The notes beneath the pieces were generated by a model. The model saw only the letters and a program-made list of their open reading frames with translations, ran no database searches and had not been told where the DNA came from. Below are positions 35,352 to 44,808 of a DNA stretch of 64,000 nt, piece after piece. The position numbers and the translations under genes were made by a program. Source of the DNA: Chelatococcus sp. HY11 (GTDB lineage: Bacteria > Pseudomonadota > Alphaproteobacteria > Rhizobiales > Beijerinckiaceae); contig NZ_JAHBRX010000001.1 in NCBI RefSeq assembly GCF_018398335.1, forward strand, positions 2,720,001-2,784,000. The letters are read 5' to 3'. Every line of letters starts with the position of its first letter. Positions within the stretch are counted from its first letter, which is position 1.

Positions 35352-36470
35352 TCAGCCGTTCCAGCGATAGCGCTCGATCGTGTCTTCATTCAGCGTGATG
35401 CCGAGGCCGGGCTTGTCCGGCACACTCACGAGTCCGTCGACAACACGCATGGGCTCGACCAGGAGATCTGTGCGCAGCGGGTTGTCGGTGGCATTGAATT
35501 CGAGGTAGGGCGCGTCACGCTGCACCGCCAGGACATGCAATGTCGCGGCAACGAGAATATCCGTCGACCAGCAATGCGGGATGACGCGAGCCCCCCGGGC
35601 CTCGGCATGGTGAACGATGCGCACGGCCTCCGAGATGCCTCCGACCCGCGCGACATCCGGCTGGATGATGCGCAGGCCGCCCCTCTCCATCAGGTCGATA
35701 TAGGGATATTGCGTGGTTTCCTTCTCGCCGGTGGCGATCGGCGTCGGCGATTGGGCGACGAGACGCGCGAAGCCGGATACATCGTCCGGCGACAGCGGCT
35801 CCTCCAGGAAGTAAACCCCGGAATCGGCGAAGGCCCGGCCGAGATAGAGAGCGTCGTCGAGCGGCATCGGCACCCCGATGTCGATCATGAGATCCATCGC
35901 GTCGCCGATCTCCGCGCGGATCGCGGCGACGGCGCGGGCATCGGCGCGCGGATCCTGCCCAAGGCCGCCCCAGCCGAATTTCATGGCCTTGAAGCCGGCA
36001 TCGCGGTGGCGGCGAGCAAGCGCGATAGTATCGCCGAGGTCAGGCTGGGACAGGTCGCTGGCATAAGCGCGGACAGCATCACGGCGTGGCCCGCCCAGCA
36101 GGCGATGAACCGGCAGGCCGGCGATCTTCCCCAGCAAATCCCATAACGCGATGTCTATCCCGCTGATCGCATGCATGAGGGCGCCGCGCCGGCCGTAGGT
36201 GGCCGAATGCTTGTACATCTTGTCCCAGAGGCGACCGATGTCGCGCGGGTCCTCGCCGATCAGCAGGTTGCGCAAACCCTCCGCGGAGACCGAGCACAAC
36301 GGGGCGTCGAGGATAGCCTTGCTGACGAGCGGATTGGTATGGGCCTCCCCGATGCCGACGAGACCCTCGTCCGTGTGCACCCGGATCAGAAGCACCGACT
36401 GGCAGCCATCCCCGATGGCGCGCACCACCGGAAGCCTCAGGATGATGCTTTCGACATCCGTTATTTTCAC
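35352..36470 (-). CDS. mandelate racemase/muconate lactonizing enzyme family protein
   Basis: Enolase-superfamily enzyme of 372 residues. The N-terminal capping domain is followed by a barrel with a catalytic lysine region (KAMKFGWGG), the metal ligands Asp in LMIDIG, Glu in LEEPL and Glu in TGEKE, and the QPDVARVGG and IPHCW motifs. The latter two supply the general-base His/Asp of the mandelate-racemase-like branch. It probably dehydrates or racemises a sugar acid or alpha-hydroxy acid. It pairs with the M81 gene downstream, and the IclR gene further upstream is its likely regulator. Confidence 0.85.
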   Translation of the reverse strand: MKITDVESIILRLPVVRAIGDGCQSVLLIRVHTDEGLVGIGEAHTNPLVSKAILDAPLCSVSAEGLRNLLIGEDPRDIGRLWDKMYKHSATYGRRGALMHAISGIDIALWDLLGKIAGLPVHRLLGGPRRDAVRAYASDLSQPDLGDTIALARRHRDAGFKAMKFGWGGLGQDPRADARAVAAIRAEIGDAMDLMIDIGVPMPLDDALYLGRAFADSGVYFLEEPLSPDDVSGFARLVAQSPTPIATGEKETTQYPYIDLMERGGLRIIQPDVARVGGISEAVRIVHHAEARGARVIPHCWSTDILVAATLHVLAVQRDAPYLEFNATDNPLRTDLLVEPMRVVDGLVSVPDKPGLGITLNEDTIERYRWNG

Positions 36471-36867
36471 GGCCTTATCCCCACCTGGATCAGCCGGCCG
36501 TTGATCCGCCGGATTATCGCGGTCGCGCCGTCACCCCTCCTCGCCCCCACAGCGAGGGTGGACGAAACAACGGCGCCCGCCTCTGCGAAGCGTCCTCCCG
36601 TGAGAAGCGCTACGATGATGTTCGACAAATATACAACTTGAAGCCCCTGCGCAAGAGGGGTCACCGCGTCCGCAGCCGTGCGGGGACACAGCCCCGTCGC
36701 GCAAAAGGGCTTTCGCGACTTGCGCATATCCAGGGATCGATAATTCAGTGGAAATATTTCCCCATGAAGCGCGTCGCTCGATTATCGCGCGTCATCACCC
36801 AGCTCAATGAGCTTACAGATACCGATAATAGAAAATCGCCCCACCAAATGCGCGCATATCACTTAGT
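36471..36867. other. intergenic spacer upstream of the enolase-superfamily gene
   Basis: 397 bp without a convincing gene. Lower GC than the surroundings, especially 36740-36880. It should hold the promoter of the minus-strand enolase-superfamily/M81 pair and the end of the IclR gene. No clear hairpin or repeat is seen. Confidence 0.4.
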
Positions 36868-37635
36868 TTACGGGCGCGATATCTGCGCCTCGTGCTTGTC
36901 GAGCTCCGCCGATATCGATTGGGCCGCGCCGATCACTGCCTCCGCGTAGAAAGCTGTCTTCTCGGAATTCGAACCAAGGCCCGCATCGAGGACGAGACTG
37001 AGGCTTGCCACGACGACCGAGCGGCGGAATACGGGCGCCGCAATTCCCAGACGCCCGGATCCGACCTCCGAGGTGGTCGCAGAAAACCCCTTCCGGCGCA
37101 CCTCCTTCAGCGCCGCCCGGAAATCATTCCACGAGGTCCCATCGGCATGGCGCAATTCTTCCTCGTGCCTGAGGTAGAGCGCCTGGAGCGCGCGATCCGG
37201 CAGGAAGGCGAGGATCGCCTTCGCGGGAGCCCCGACGAACAGCGACATCGCAGCACCGCGTTCGTAGCTCGCCGGCAGATGCGGCGCGGCTCCGTCGACT
37301 TTGTGGACACTCATGATCCGATCGCGGAAACGGCGGCACAAGATGACCGCCGCCGCCTGGTTGGCCTTGTCGAGAAGCCCCTGCATGGGCTGGTCGGCGA
37401 TGTGGATGAGCGGATCGTTCTGACGAATCAGCCTGTCGAAATGAATGAAGGCCGGCCCAAGCGCATAGCCTGCTCCGGTGACAGGGTCGAGAAACTCGGC
37501 GTGGCTGAGCTCCCGCACATTGCGGTAGGCCGTGCGGACGGAAATACCCATCTCGCGGGCGATGTCCTCGACTGTCAGGACGGCCGCATCACCGTCGAAG
37601 AGTTGCAAGATGGCGAGGAGATTGCTCTGCGTCAT
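36868..37635 (-). CDS. IclR-family transcriptional regulator
   Basis: 255 residues: an N-terminal winged helix (LTVEDIAREMGISVRTAYRNVREL) and an IclR effector domain (GSGRLGIAAPVFRRSVVVASLSL near the C-terminus). It is divergent from the large operon starting at 37813 with a short, AT-rich spacer, so that operon is its most likely target. It is also on the same strand as the enolase-superfamily pair 400 nt downstream. Start taken as the ATG in MTQSNLLAILQLF, which leaves a slightly short but intact helix-turn-helix. Confidence 0.87.
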   Translation of the reverse strand: MTQSNLLAILQLFDGDAAVLTVEDIAREMGISVRTAYRNVRELSHAEFLDPVTGAGYALGPAFIHFDRLIRQNDPLIHIADQPMQGLLDKANQAAAVILCRRFRDRIMSVHKVDGAAPHLPASYERGAAMSLFVGAPAKAILAFLPDRALQALYLRHEEELRHADGTSWNDFRAALKEVRRKGFSATTSEVGSGRLGIAAPVFRRSVVVASLSLVLDAGLGSNSEKTAFYAEAVIGAAQSISAELDKHEAQISRP

Positions 37636-37812
37636 GCGCGTTTCGTCGTTTCCGTCTGTGGCGCCTCTTTATGGGCTTCACAACGTAGATGCAAATCATC
37701 ATAATTGACAATATACGACAATTTATCTTGATTGCTGATATGCGGCAGTCGTAGATTGTTTACGCGTCAAGGGAGCCCGAAGAGGCCCCTGCCACAGCGA
37801 TGGGGAATTGAC
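37636..37812. promoter_or_regulatory. divergent promoter region, IclR gene and hydantoinase-type operon
   Basis: 177-bp spacer with an AT-rich core (37696-37740). It includes TTGACA at 37705-37710 and a repeated GACAAT element 10 nt apart. Probable site of IclR binding and of the operon promoter; exact elements not assigned. Confidence 0.45.
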
Positions 37813-38784
37813 ATGAAATTTCTGCAGACACTTGTGACGGGCCTGTTCGCGGCGACGATCGCCTTTTCTCCGGCAGCGGTTCAGGCTCAGGAGAAGCAGG
37901 AAGTGCGCGTCGCCATGCTGGCGCCGAGCGCCTTGCTCTGGCTGCACGCGATCGCCAAGGATCAGGGCTTCTACGCGAAGCACGGCATCGAGGTGAAGGA
38001 ACTCGTCGCCTCGACCAGCCCGGCCTTGCTGCAGGCCGTTTCGAGCGGCAGTGTCGAGGCCGGCATCGCCGTTGCGGACCTCGCGATGCGCGCCATCGAC
38101 CAGAACGCGCCGATCGTGATCTCCGGCGCCATTCTCGGCCATTCGATCCTGCGTTTCGTCGGCGGTAAGGGTGTCGAGAGCGCCAAGGATCTTGAAGGCA
38201 AGCCGGTAACCGCCGGTGGCGTTCAGGGCGGCACCGCCAATCTCCTGCGTTATCTGATGATCGAGGCCGGGGTCGACGGCAAGGGCGCCAAGCTTGTTGC
38301 CATGGCGAATTCCAAGGATCGCATCCTCGCCCTGCAGAATGGCCAGGTCGCGGGCTCCCTCCTGATCGCCCCCTTCGATTCGATGGCGCAGCGCGACGGC
38401 ATGAAGGTTCTTGGCGACTACACGCAAGACTACCTGCAGACGCCGCTGATCCTGAACAAGACCTGGGCCGCTTCCAACCGCAAGGCTGCCGTTGGCCTGA
38501 CACAGGCGACACGGGATGCCGCGAACTGGATTTATGATCCGGCTAACAAGCAGAAGGCCATCGATATTCTGGCGGCCTATACCAAGGTCGATCCGGCCCT
38601 CTGCGCCGAGTCCTACGCCTTTATTATCGAGCAGCAGAAGGCTATCGGCCGCGGGCTGGAAGTGACACCCGACAGCCTGCGCAATCTCCTGAAGATCAGT
38701 GAGGCCGTCGGCGCCGCCAAGGAAAGCGACAAGCCGTTTGAGCTGAAGAATTACTACGATCCGAGCTTCCTCGCCGGAAACTGA
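37813..38784 (+). CDS. ABC transporter substrate-binding protein (NMT1/SsuA-like)
   Basis: 323-residue periplasmic protein with a signal peptide ending near VQAQ. It is of the NMT1/THI5/SsuA class that binds small sulfonates, pyrimidines or aromatic compounds: VRVAMLAPSALLWLHAIAKDQ at the mature N-terminus, YAKHGIEVKEL, then SAKDLEGKPVTAGGVQGG. ATG 37813 is chosen because the signal peptide starts there and GGGG precedes it. Its permease and ATPase partners are five and six genes downstream in the same operon, a split arrangement. Confidence 0.88.
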   Translation: MKFLQTLVTGLFAATIAFSPAAVQAQEKQEVRVAMLAPSALLWLHAIAKDQGFYAKHGIEVKELVASTSPALLQAVSSGSVEAGIAVADLAMRAIDQNAPIVISGAILGHSILRFVGGKGVESAKDLEGKPVTAGGVQGGTANLLRYLMIEAGVDGKGAKLVAMANSKDRILALQNGQVAGSLLIAPFDSMAQRDGMKVLGDYTQDYLQTPLILNKTWAASNRKAAVGLTQATRDAANWIYDPANKQKAIDILAAYTKVDPALCAESYAFIIEQQKAIGRGLEVTPDSLRNLLKISEAVGAAKESDKPFELKNYYDPSFLAGN

Positions 38785-38817
38785 GGCCCATCCCATGCGC
38801 AGGCCGAAGGCCCGCGC

Positions 38818-39972
38818 ATGGCCCTCGCCGGAATGGATATGATGAACCAGGAACGTATTCCCGTAAATCTGCTGACAGGTTTCCTTGGCAGCGGAAAGAC
38901 GACCCTATTGAATTCGTGGCTTCGCGATCCAGCCTTTGCTGACGTTGCGGTCATCGTCAATGAATTCGGCGAGATCGGAATCGATCACACCCTGATCGCC
39001 GCAAGCAACGACAACACCATCGAGCTCAGCACAGGGTGCCTGTGCTGCTCGGTGTCCGGCGATCTCGTGACGACACTGCGCGAACTGAATGAAAAGCGCG
39101 CGCGGGGCGAAATCCGCCCGTTCACCAGGGTCTTCATCGAGACCACCGGCGTAGCCGATCCCGTCCCGGTCATCCAGTCGCTGATGACCTTCCCGGTCGC
39201 TGGCCGCTACGTGCTCAACCGGATCATCACGGTGGTGGACGCGCTGCATGGGCAACGCACCATCACGGATTTCGAGGAAGCCGCGCGTCAGGTCGTCGTC
39301 GCCGACGACATCATCCTGTCCAAGACAGACCTTGCCGCGGTGCCCGATGAGCTGGTGGCGCTCCTCAAGGCGCGCAACCCCTCCGCGCGCGTCCTTCTGT
39401 CGTCCTCCTCGGCGCCGGTCATGCCGACGCAATTGCTCGAACCCGGGGCTTTCAATCCCCAGGCGGAAGTCCGGGACATGGATGCCTGGCTCGTGGCATC
39501 TGGCCTGGCGCCCGCCAAGGCCGATGAGCATTCGGATGCGCACGCCGCGCACCGGCATCACGCTCACGACCACACCCATCACGACCATGCCCATGATGGC
39601 CATGCTCAACACGGCCACACCCATAAGCATTCGCACCATCATCACGGCAGCGATTTCACGACATTCACGCTGACCTTCGATGAGGCGCTCGCTTGGGAGC
39701 ATGTGGCGCACTGGCTGGATGCGTTGGTCATCGCTCATGGCGACGACCTTCTCCGGGTGAAGGGTATCCTCAACATCGAGGGCCAGGACAAGCCCGTCGT
39801 GGTCCAATCCGTCCAGCGCCTGTTCCACCCACCGTTCCAGCTGCCGAGCTGGCCCGCGAGCGGGGCCTCCTCGCGCATCGTCTTCATCACCCGGGGCCTC
39901 ACGCGCGACTACGTCTCCCGCGTCCTCGCGACCATCACAAGCCGGCCAGAGCCCTCACGGCTCGCGGGCTGA
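38818..39972 (+). CDS. CobW/COG0523 GTPase, putative metal chaperone with His-rich insert
   Basis: 384-residue G3E GTPase. The Walker A motif GFLGSGKTT is at residues 21-29, the metal-binding CxCC motif of COG0523 at Cys74, Cys76 and Cys77, and an SKTD guanine-specificity motif follows. Residues about 237-280 form a striking histidine-rich stretch before the C-terminal CobW domain. Members insert or supply zinc, cobalt or similar metals. The next gene encodes a dimetal amidohydrolase, so metallation of that enzyme is the simplest idea. Starts at 38833 or later are possible. Confidence 0.88.
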   Translation: MALAGMDMMNQERIPVNLLTGFLGSGKTTLLNSWLRDPAFADVAVIVNEFGEIGIDHTLIAASNDNTIELSTGCLCCSVSGDLVTTLRELNEKRARGEIRPFTRVFIETTGVADPVPVIQSLMTFPVAGRYVLNRIITVVDALHGQRTITDFEEAARQVVVADDIILSKTDLAAVPDELVALLKARNPSARVLLSSSSAPVMPTQLLEPGAFNPQAEVRDMDAWLVASGLAPAKADEHSDAHAAHRHHAHDHTHHDHAHDGHAQHGHTHKHSHHHHGSDFTTFTLTFDEALAWEHVAHWLDALVIAHGDDLLRVKGILNIEGQDKPVVVQSVQRLFHPPFQLPSWPASGASSRIVFITRGLTRDYVSRVLATITSRPEPSRLAG

Positions 39973-40001
39973 ACCATCTGCTTCCCGAAAAAGGAAACCT
40001 C

Positions 40002-41402
40002 ATGGATACCCTAGTGAAGAATGGACTCATCGTGACGCCGGAAGGCCGTTTCGAAGGCTCCATCGCCGTCACCGACGGCCGGATCAGCGGCATCTTCAAG
40101 GGGGACGCCGCACCAGAGGCGAACGGCGCGGAGATCATCGACGCAAAGGGCCTTGCGGTATTCCCCGGCGTCATCGACATGCACTCGCACCATCGCCAGG
40201 GCAGCCTCCCGGGCTTCGAGTACAAGGACACCATCTACACCGCGACCCTCCAGTGCGCGGCTGGTGGCGTCACCACCTCAGTGGCGATGCCCAACGTCAA
40301 CCCGCCCCCGAACAGCCTGAAGCTTCTCAAGGACCAGTTCGCGATCTACGAGACGGATGCCGTGGTCGACTGGAACTTCAACCCGGCGCCCACGATCCTT
40401 GAAGAAGTCGCCGGCCTCGCCGACCAGGACATCGCCGCGTTCAAGTTCTTCATGGTCGTCGATACCGGCCGCGACTACCCGCATATGCCCGGCATCGGCG
40501 TGCACGATCACGGCAGGATCCTTGAGATCATGAAGGCCTGCGCCCGGGAAGGCGTGCCCTTGATGGTGCATCCGCACGACCAGGCGCTCATGGACGTCAT
40601 CGAGCAGGAATACTGGGCGCGTGGCGAGCGTGACGCGCTGGCCTATGCCAAGGCCTATGCAGCCTATGACGGCGTGATCTGGGAGACGGCGATCGCGACG
40701 CTCCTGCGCCTGCAACGGGCCGCCGGCTGCCATCTCCACATCCTCCACACCCAGACCGCCGGCAGCGTGGACCTGATCCGCAAGGCCAAGGCCGCGGGCC
40801 AAAAGGTCACCTGCGAGATCAACCCCTGGGCGCTGTTCCTCGGCTGCGACTGGTCGTCCATCCAGCGGCTCGGCTCCTACGCGCTCTCCTATTGGGTGCC
40901 GGAGAAGAACGTGCCGGGCCTGTGGGAAGGGTTGAACGACGGCACCATCGACATCATCGCCACCGACCACGCGCCCCATATGCGCGAGGAGAAGGAAATC
41001 GGCTGGACCGACGGTTGGAAGGCCCATACCGGCACACCATCCGCGCAATTCTACCTCAGCATGTTCCTCACGGCCGCCCGCGACGGCAAGATCACGCTTG
41101 AACGCGTCGCGGAAGCCACGTCCCAGACGCCAGCGCGGCTCTTCGGCCTCAAGGACAAGGGTCATATCGCCGAGGGCTATCACGCCGATCTCGTGCTGGT
41201 CGACCTCAATACCGAATACGAAGTTCGGGACGAGGACGTGCTCAGCCTGTGCGGCTGGAGCCCTTACGCCGGCCGCAAGCTCGTCGGCAAGCCTGTCCGC
41301 ACCCTCCTGCGGGGACAGACCATTTACCAGGACGGCAAGGTCGTGGGCGAGAAGGGCTTCGGCCGGCAGGCGAAGGCACAGCACGCGGCACGGACCGCAT
41401 GA
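40002..41402 (+). CDS. cyclic amidohydrolase (hydantoinase/dihydropyrimidinase/allantoinase-like)
   Basis: 466-residue dimetal TIM-barrel hydrolase. Metal ligands are visible: His61 and His63 (DMHSHH), Lys148 as probable carboxylated lysine (FKFF), His190 (MVHPHD), a His in HILHT (246-249) and Asp322 (ATDHAPH). These are complete for a ring-opening cyclic amidohydrolase. ATG 40002 has AAGGA about 7 nt upstream; the open frame before it lies inside the CobW gene. The stop overlaps the MmgE/PrpD start (ATGA). Substrate unknown; pyrimidine or hydantoin assignments would be guesses. Confidence 0.87.
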   Translation: MDTLVKNGLIVTPEGRFEGSIAVTDGRISGIFKGDAAPEANGAEIIDAKGLAVFPGVIDMHSHHRQGSLPGFEYKDTIYTATLQCAAGGVTTSVAMPNVNPPPNSLKLLKDQFAIYETDAVVDWNFNPAPTILEEVAGLADQDIAAFKFFMVVDTGRDYPHMPGIGVHDHGRILEIMKACAREGVPLMVHPHDQALMDVIEQEYWARGERDALAYAKAYAAYDGVIWETAIATLLRLQRAAGCHLHILHTQTAGSVDLIRKAKAAGQKVTCEINPWALFLGCDWSSIQRLGSYALSYWVPEKNVPGLWEGLNDGTIDIIATDHAPHMREEKEIGWTDGWKAHTGTPSAQFYLSMFLTAARDGKITLERVAEATSQTPARLFGLKDKGHIAEGYHADLVLVDLNTEYEVRDEDVLSLCGWSPYAGRKLVGKPVRTLLRGQTIYQDGKVVGEKGFGRQAKAQHAARTA

Positions 41403-42820
41403 GCATGGCGATGGTGACGCCGCACGCCGAGCCGGTGGCGGTCGCGCAGCATATGGCAGACTGGATGGCGGGGCTGTCCGCCACGTCCATCCCGGCCGTG
41501 GCGAAGGCTGCCGCCTGCCGCTCGGTCATCGACGTCGTCGGCGTCGCCCATGCCGGCCTGGGCATGCCGCTCGCGCGGCTCGTGCGCGAGGAGGTGCTGG
41601 ACGAGGCAGCGTCGGGGCCGTCCCGTGTGCTCGGCACGACGCGTCGCGCGGCGCCCATCGCGGCGGCACGGGCCAACGCGACCGCGGCGCATGTGCTCGA
41701 TTTCGACGCCAATTTCAATCGCGGCATGGTCTTCGGGCCGGCCGCGCTGTTCCCGGCCCTGTTTGCGCTCGCCGAGAGCGAGGGCGCCACAGGCGAGCGC
41801 TTCCTGGCGGCTTTTGCGATCGGTACGGAGATCGTCCGGACGCTCGCCGAGAGCCTCTCCGACATCCCTTATCGCAAGGATCGCGACAGCCTCTTCTACA
41901 AGGGCTGGTTCAACACGGGGGTTCTCGGTCCTGTCGGCGTCGCCGGAGCGACGGCCTGGTTGATGGGGCTCCCGCGTGAGGAAACGGCCCAGGCGCTGGC
42001 GATCGCCGCCGTGCAGGCCTGTGGCCTGCGGATCGGCGTTGGTTCGGACATGAAGCCGTTGCTGTGCGCGCGCGCCAGCGAAACGGGCCTGCGAGCCGCC
42101 TTGCTGGCGCGCAAGGGTGTACAGGCGCCGCTCGATGCCTTCGAAGGGCCTCGCGGTTTCATTCGCGTCATCAATGCGGGCAATTGGACCGACCAAGCCT
42201 TCGCCGGGCTCGGCAGCTTCCAGGATGCGGGCGCATCCTACAAGCTTTATCCGGCCTGCTCGTCCGTGCAGGCGGCCGCCGAGGCGCTTATGCGGGTTCT
42301 GGCGGATAATGCGGTGGCGGCACGGGACGTCGCGGGTGTGCGATGCGAGGTCACGCCGCATATCGCCGCCAATCTCGCCTTTGAAGACCCGCAGAACGTG
42401 ACGCAGGCGCAATTCTCGCTGTCCTACGCCCTCGGCTGCATTTTGCACCGGGGCGACTTCGTGGCGGCCGATCTGAACGCGGACGACCTCGTCAATCCCG
42501 CCATTCGCGCGGAGATGGCGAAGGTTACCATGCAGGCCGGCCTGACCTTCGCCAGCGAAGCTGAAGCGCGCGACGCCGCCGAGGCGACCCGCATCACGGT
42601 GACCATGCGCGACGGCCGCCAATTCAGCGCCCAGCAGAATGCGTCGACGGGGAAGCCGATCAACCCCATCAGCGACGCGCTGCTGGAGAAGAAATTTCTG
42701 GCCAACATGGCGCAGGTGATGCCCGCACCCACGGCACAGGACCTCCTGGGGCGGATCCGGTCTCTCGAGAGCCTGGGCGACATGCGCCGTCTGTTCCCGG
42801 ATGAGGGGCCGCAGCCATGA
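41399..42820 (+). CDS. MmgE/PrpD family protein
   Basis: 473-residue protein of the MmgE/PrpD fold, which includes 2-methylcitrate dehydratase, aconitate decarboxylase and iminodisuccinate epimerase-like enzymes. Recognisable features are RSVIDVVGVAHAGLG near the N-terminus, AHVLDFDANFN, and the substrate-site segment SYKLYPACSSVQAAAEAL. The active-site residues cannot be assigned safely by eye. It is coupled by 4-nt overlaps to the amidohydrolase upstream and the dehydrogenase downstream, so it acts in the same pathway, probably on the ring-opened acid. Confidence 0.85.
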   Translation: MSMAMVTPHAEPVAVAQHMADWMAGLSATSIPAVAKAAACRSVIDVVGVAHAGLGMPLARLVREEVLDEAASGPSRVLGTTRRAAPIAAARANATAAHVLDFDANFNRGMVFGPAALFPALFALAESEGATGERFLAAFAIGTEIVRTLAESLSDIPYRKDRDSLFYKGWFNTGVLGPVGVAGATAWLMGLPREETAQALAIAAVQACGLRIGVGSDMKPLLCARASETGLRAALLARKGVQAPLDAFEGPRGFIRVINAGNWTDQAFAGLGSFQDAGASYKLYPACSSVQAAAEALMRVLADNAVAARDVAGVRCEVTPHIAANLAFEDPQNVTQAQFSLSYALGCILHRGDFVAADLNADDLVNPAIRAEMAKVTMQAGLTFASEAEARDAAEATRITVTMRDGRQFSAQQNASTGKPINPISDALLEKKFLANMAQVMPAPTAQDLLGRIRSLESLGDMRRLFPDEGPQP

Positions 42821-43950
42821 AGGTGGCCATTCTCGGCGCCGGTGCGATGGGGCTGACAGCCGCCGCCATCCTCGCCTCGCGCGGACATGAACCCGTTCTG
42901 TGGTCTCCCTCCGGCGCTTCGACCACGGGCCTGGCGAGCGTCACCGCAACGGGAGCGCTCACGGGTGAATGGCCGGTGGCGGTTGCCTCGGACCCGGCCA
43001 CCGCCGTGGCCGACGCCGACGCTGTCCTGCTGGTCGTGGATGCGGCGGGCCATCGGCCGGTGATGGATCGCGTCGCGCCGTTCCTGCGGCCGGGCGTGCC
43101 CTTCATCATCAGCGCTGCCCATTCCCTGAGCGCCCTCTACCTGGCACAGCTCCTGAATGTGCGCGATGTGGCGTTGCCGATCGTGTCTTTGAACACGAGC
43201 CCCGGCACCGCCCACCGCGAGGCCATCGGGCATGTGGACATCCGCACCGTCCGTGCGCGCATCGAGGCGGCCGTGATGCCCCCGGAGGCCGCGCCGGAGG
43301 CTCTCGCCGTTTGCCGCAGCCTGCTTCCCGCGCAGTTTGAAGAACGGCCCGAGGCGCTCGCCATCGCCCTGCTTTCAAACTGCAATCCCGTGTTCCATGT
43401 GCCTGTCTGCCTCCTCAATGCCAGCCGCATCGAGCATGCTGAAAACTGGGCGCCGTATCACGAGACCACACCGGCCGTCGGCCGGCTGATGGAAGCGCTC
43501 GACAGCGAGCGCCTCGCCATTGCCTCGGCCTTTGGGATCAAGATCCATAGCGTCAACGAGCATTTCCATCGGTCGTTCCGGGTGCCGGCCGGCTCGATGG
43601 CCGAGATGAATGCGACCCTCCACGCCAATGGCCGCGGACCGCGTGGACCGCAATCCATGGAGCATCGCTATCTGACCCAGGACATCCCATACGGCATCGT
43701 CTTTGCTTCTCACGTCGCGCGTCTCGCCGACGTCGCCGCCCCCGTGCATGACGCGGTGATCGCCATCGCCAGCATCATGCTCGGACGGGATGTTTCGCTC
43801 GACAACAACCTTCTGCCAGCGCTGGGGCTCAATGAACTGACACGCCAAGGCCTTTTGCAACTCGCCACGGACGGTTTCCGTCATCGCCCGCTAAACTCCG
43901 GCCCGCAAGACTTCCCCCTGGGGTCTGCCGACCCACAAGTCTCCCGATAG
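42817..43950 (+). CDS. NAD(P)-dependent octopine/nopaline dehydrogenase-like enzyme
   Basis: 377-residue enzyme: an N-terminal Rossmann domain (VAILGAGAMGLTAAAILASR) and a C-terminal all-helical opine dehydrogenase domain with NPVFHVPVCLLN and NEHFHRSF. Opine dehydrogenases reversibly join or split an amino acid and a keto acid; in a catabolic operon the oxidative direction is likely. The gene overlaps the MmgE/PrpD stop by 4 nt. A ketopantoate-reductase-like role is a weaker alternative. Confidence 0.82.
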   Translation: MKVAILGAGAMGLTAAAILASRGHEPVLWSPSGASTTGLASVTATGALTGEWPVAVASDPATAVADADAVLLVVDAAGHRPVMDRVAPFLRPGVPFIISAAHSLSALYLAQLLNVRDVALPIVSLNTSPGTAHREAIGHVDIRTVRARIEAAVMPPEAAPEALAVCRSLLPAQFEERPEALAIALLSNCNPVFHVPVCLLNASRIEHAENWAPYHETTPAVGRLMEALDSERLAIASAFGIKIHSVNEHFHRSFRVPAGSMAEMNATLHANGRGPRGPQSMEHRYLTQDIPYGIVFASHVARLADVAAPVHDAVIAIASIMLGRDVSLDNNLLPALGLNELTRQGLLQLATDGFRHRPLNSGPQDFPLGSADPQVSR

Positions 43951-43959
43951 GAAAACGCC

Positions 43960-44754
43960 ATGACGGTTTGGCAAAAAAGCTACGATTTTCTGCAGGGAGA
44001 TACCCGGTCGGCCGGGTTTGTCCGGATCATGCTCTCGGTCATCGTCGTGCTGCTTTTCTGGCAGCTCCTGACCTCGACCGTCGTAACGAACCGTTTGCTG
44101 CTCGTGCCGCCAGCCGAAGTCTTCGCGGCCCTCTTCACGGAGACAAAGAGCGGCGCCGTCTGGACCAACGGCGCGGCCACCGGCATTGCTCTTCTGATCT
44201 CGTTCCCGGTCGCGGTTCTGGTGGGCGTCGCCGGCGGCCTGCTGCTGGCGTCCAACAGGCTCGTCTCGCTGACCGCCGGGCCCATGCTGATGGCGCTCTA
44301 TTCGGTGCCTGTCGTTGCCCTGGCCCCGCTCTTCATCGCCTGGCTCGGCCTCGGCTTCGCGTCAAAATTCGTGCTGGTGACCCTCGTGGCTGTCTTCCCC
44401 GTGCTGGTGACGACGGAGGTCGGCCTTCGCGCCACGGACAAGGGCTTGATCGACGCCGCGAAATCCTTCAACGCAAATGGCTGGCAGATCTTCACGACCG
44501 TGACGCTGCCCTATGCCCTTCCCTATGTGGTCAGCGGCGTCCGCGTGGCCTGGGCGCGCGCCCTCGTCGGCATTGTCGTCGCAGAATTCTTCGGCTCCTT
44601 CGCCGGCTTCGGCTTCGCGATCCTGGCGGCAGGCCAGACTTTCGATACGGCGACGCTCCTGGCCTATGTCATCCTGCTCGGCGCCATGGGGGTCATCGGC
44701 AGCCTCCTGTTTCAAACGATCGAGCGTCGCATGGCGCCCTGGCGGCACGAATGA
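43960..44754 (+). CDS. ABC transporter permease (SsuC/TauC-like)
   Basis: 264-residue permease with about six membrane helices of the nitrate/sulfonate/taurine class. The coupling loop is AAKSFNANGWQIFTTVTLPYALPYVVSG, and LMALYSVPVVALAPLFIAWLGLG is typical of the family. It lies 9 nt after the dehydrogenase stop and is followed by the ATPase. Together with the NMT1-type binding protein at 37813 it forms one importer. Confidence 0.9.
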   Translation: MTVWQKSYDFLQGDTRSAGFVRIMLSVIVVLLFWQLLTSTVVTNRLLLVPPAEVFAALFTETKSGAVWTNGAATGIALLISFPVAVLVGVAGGLLLASNRLVSLTAGPMLMALYSVPVVALAPLFIAWLGLGFASKFVLVTLVAVFPVLVTTEVGLRATDKGLIDAAKSFNANGWQIFTTVTLPYALPYVVSGVRVAWARALVGIVVAEFFGSFAGFGFAILAAGQTFDTATLLAYVILLGAMGVIGSLLFQTIERRMAPWRHE

Positions 44755-44808
44755 GACCGGCGGTGCCCTGCCCTTCCATCCCGTTGCCCCATGAACGCGG
44801 AGCCAACC

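Noticed and set aside
36467..36727. 86-codon minus-strand ORF in the spacer above the enolase-superfamily gene
   Set aside because: No ribosome site and no recognisable domain; likely chance.
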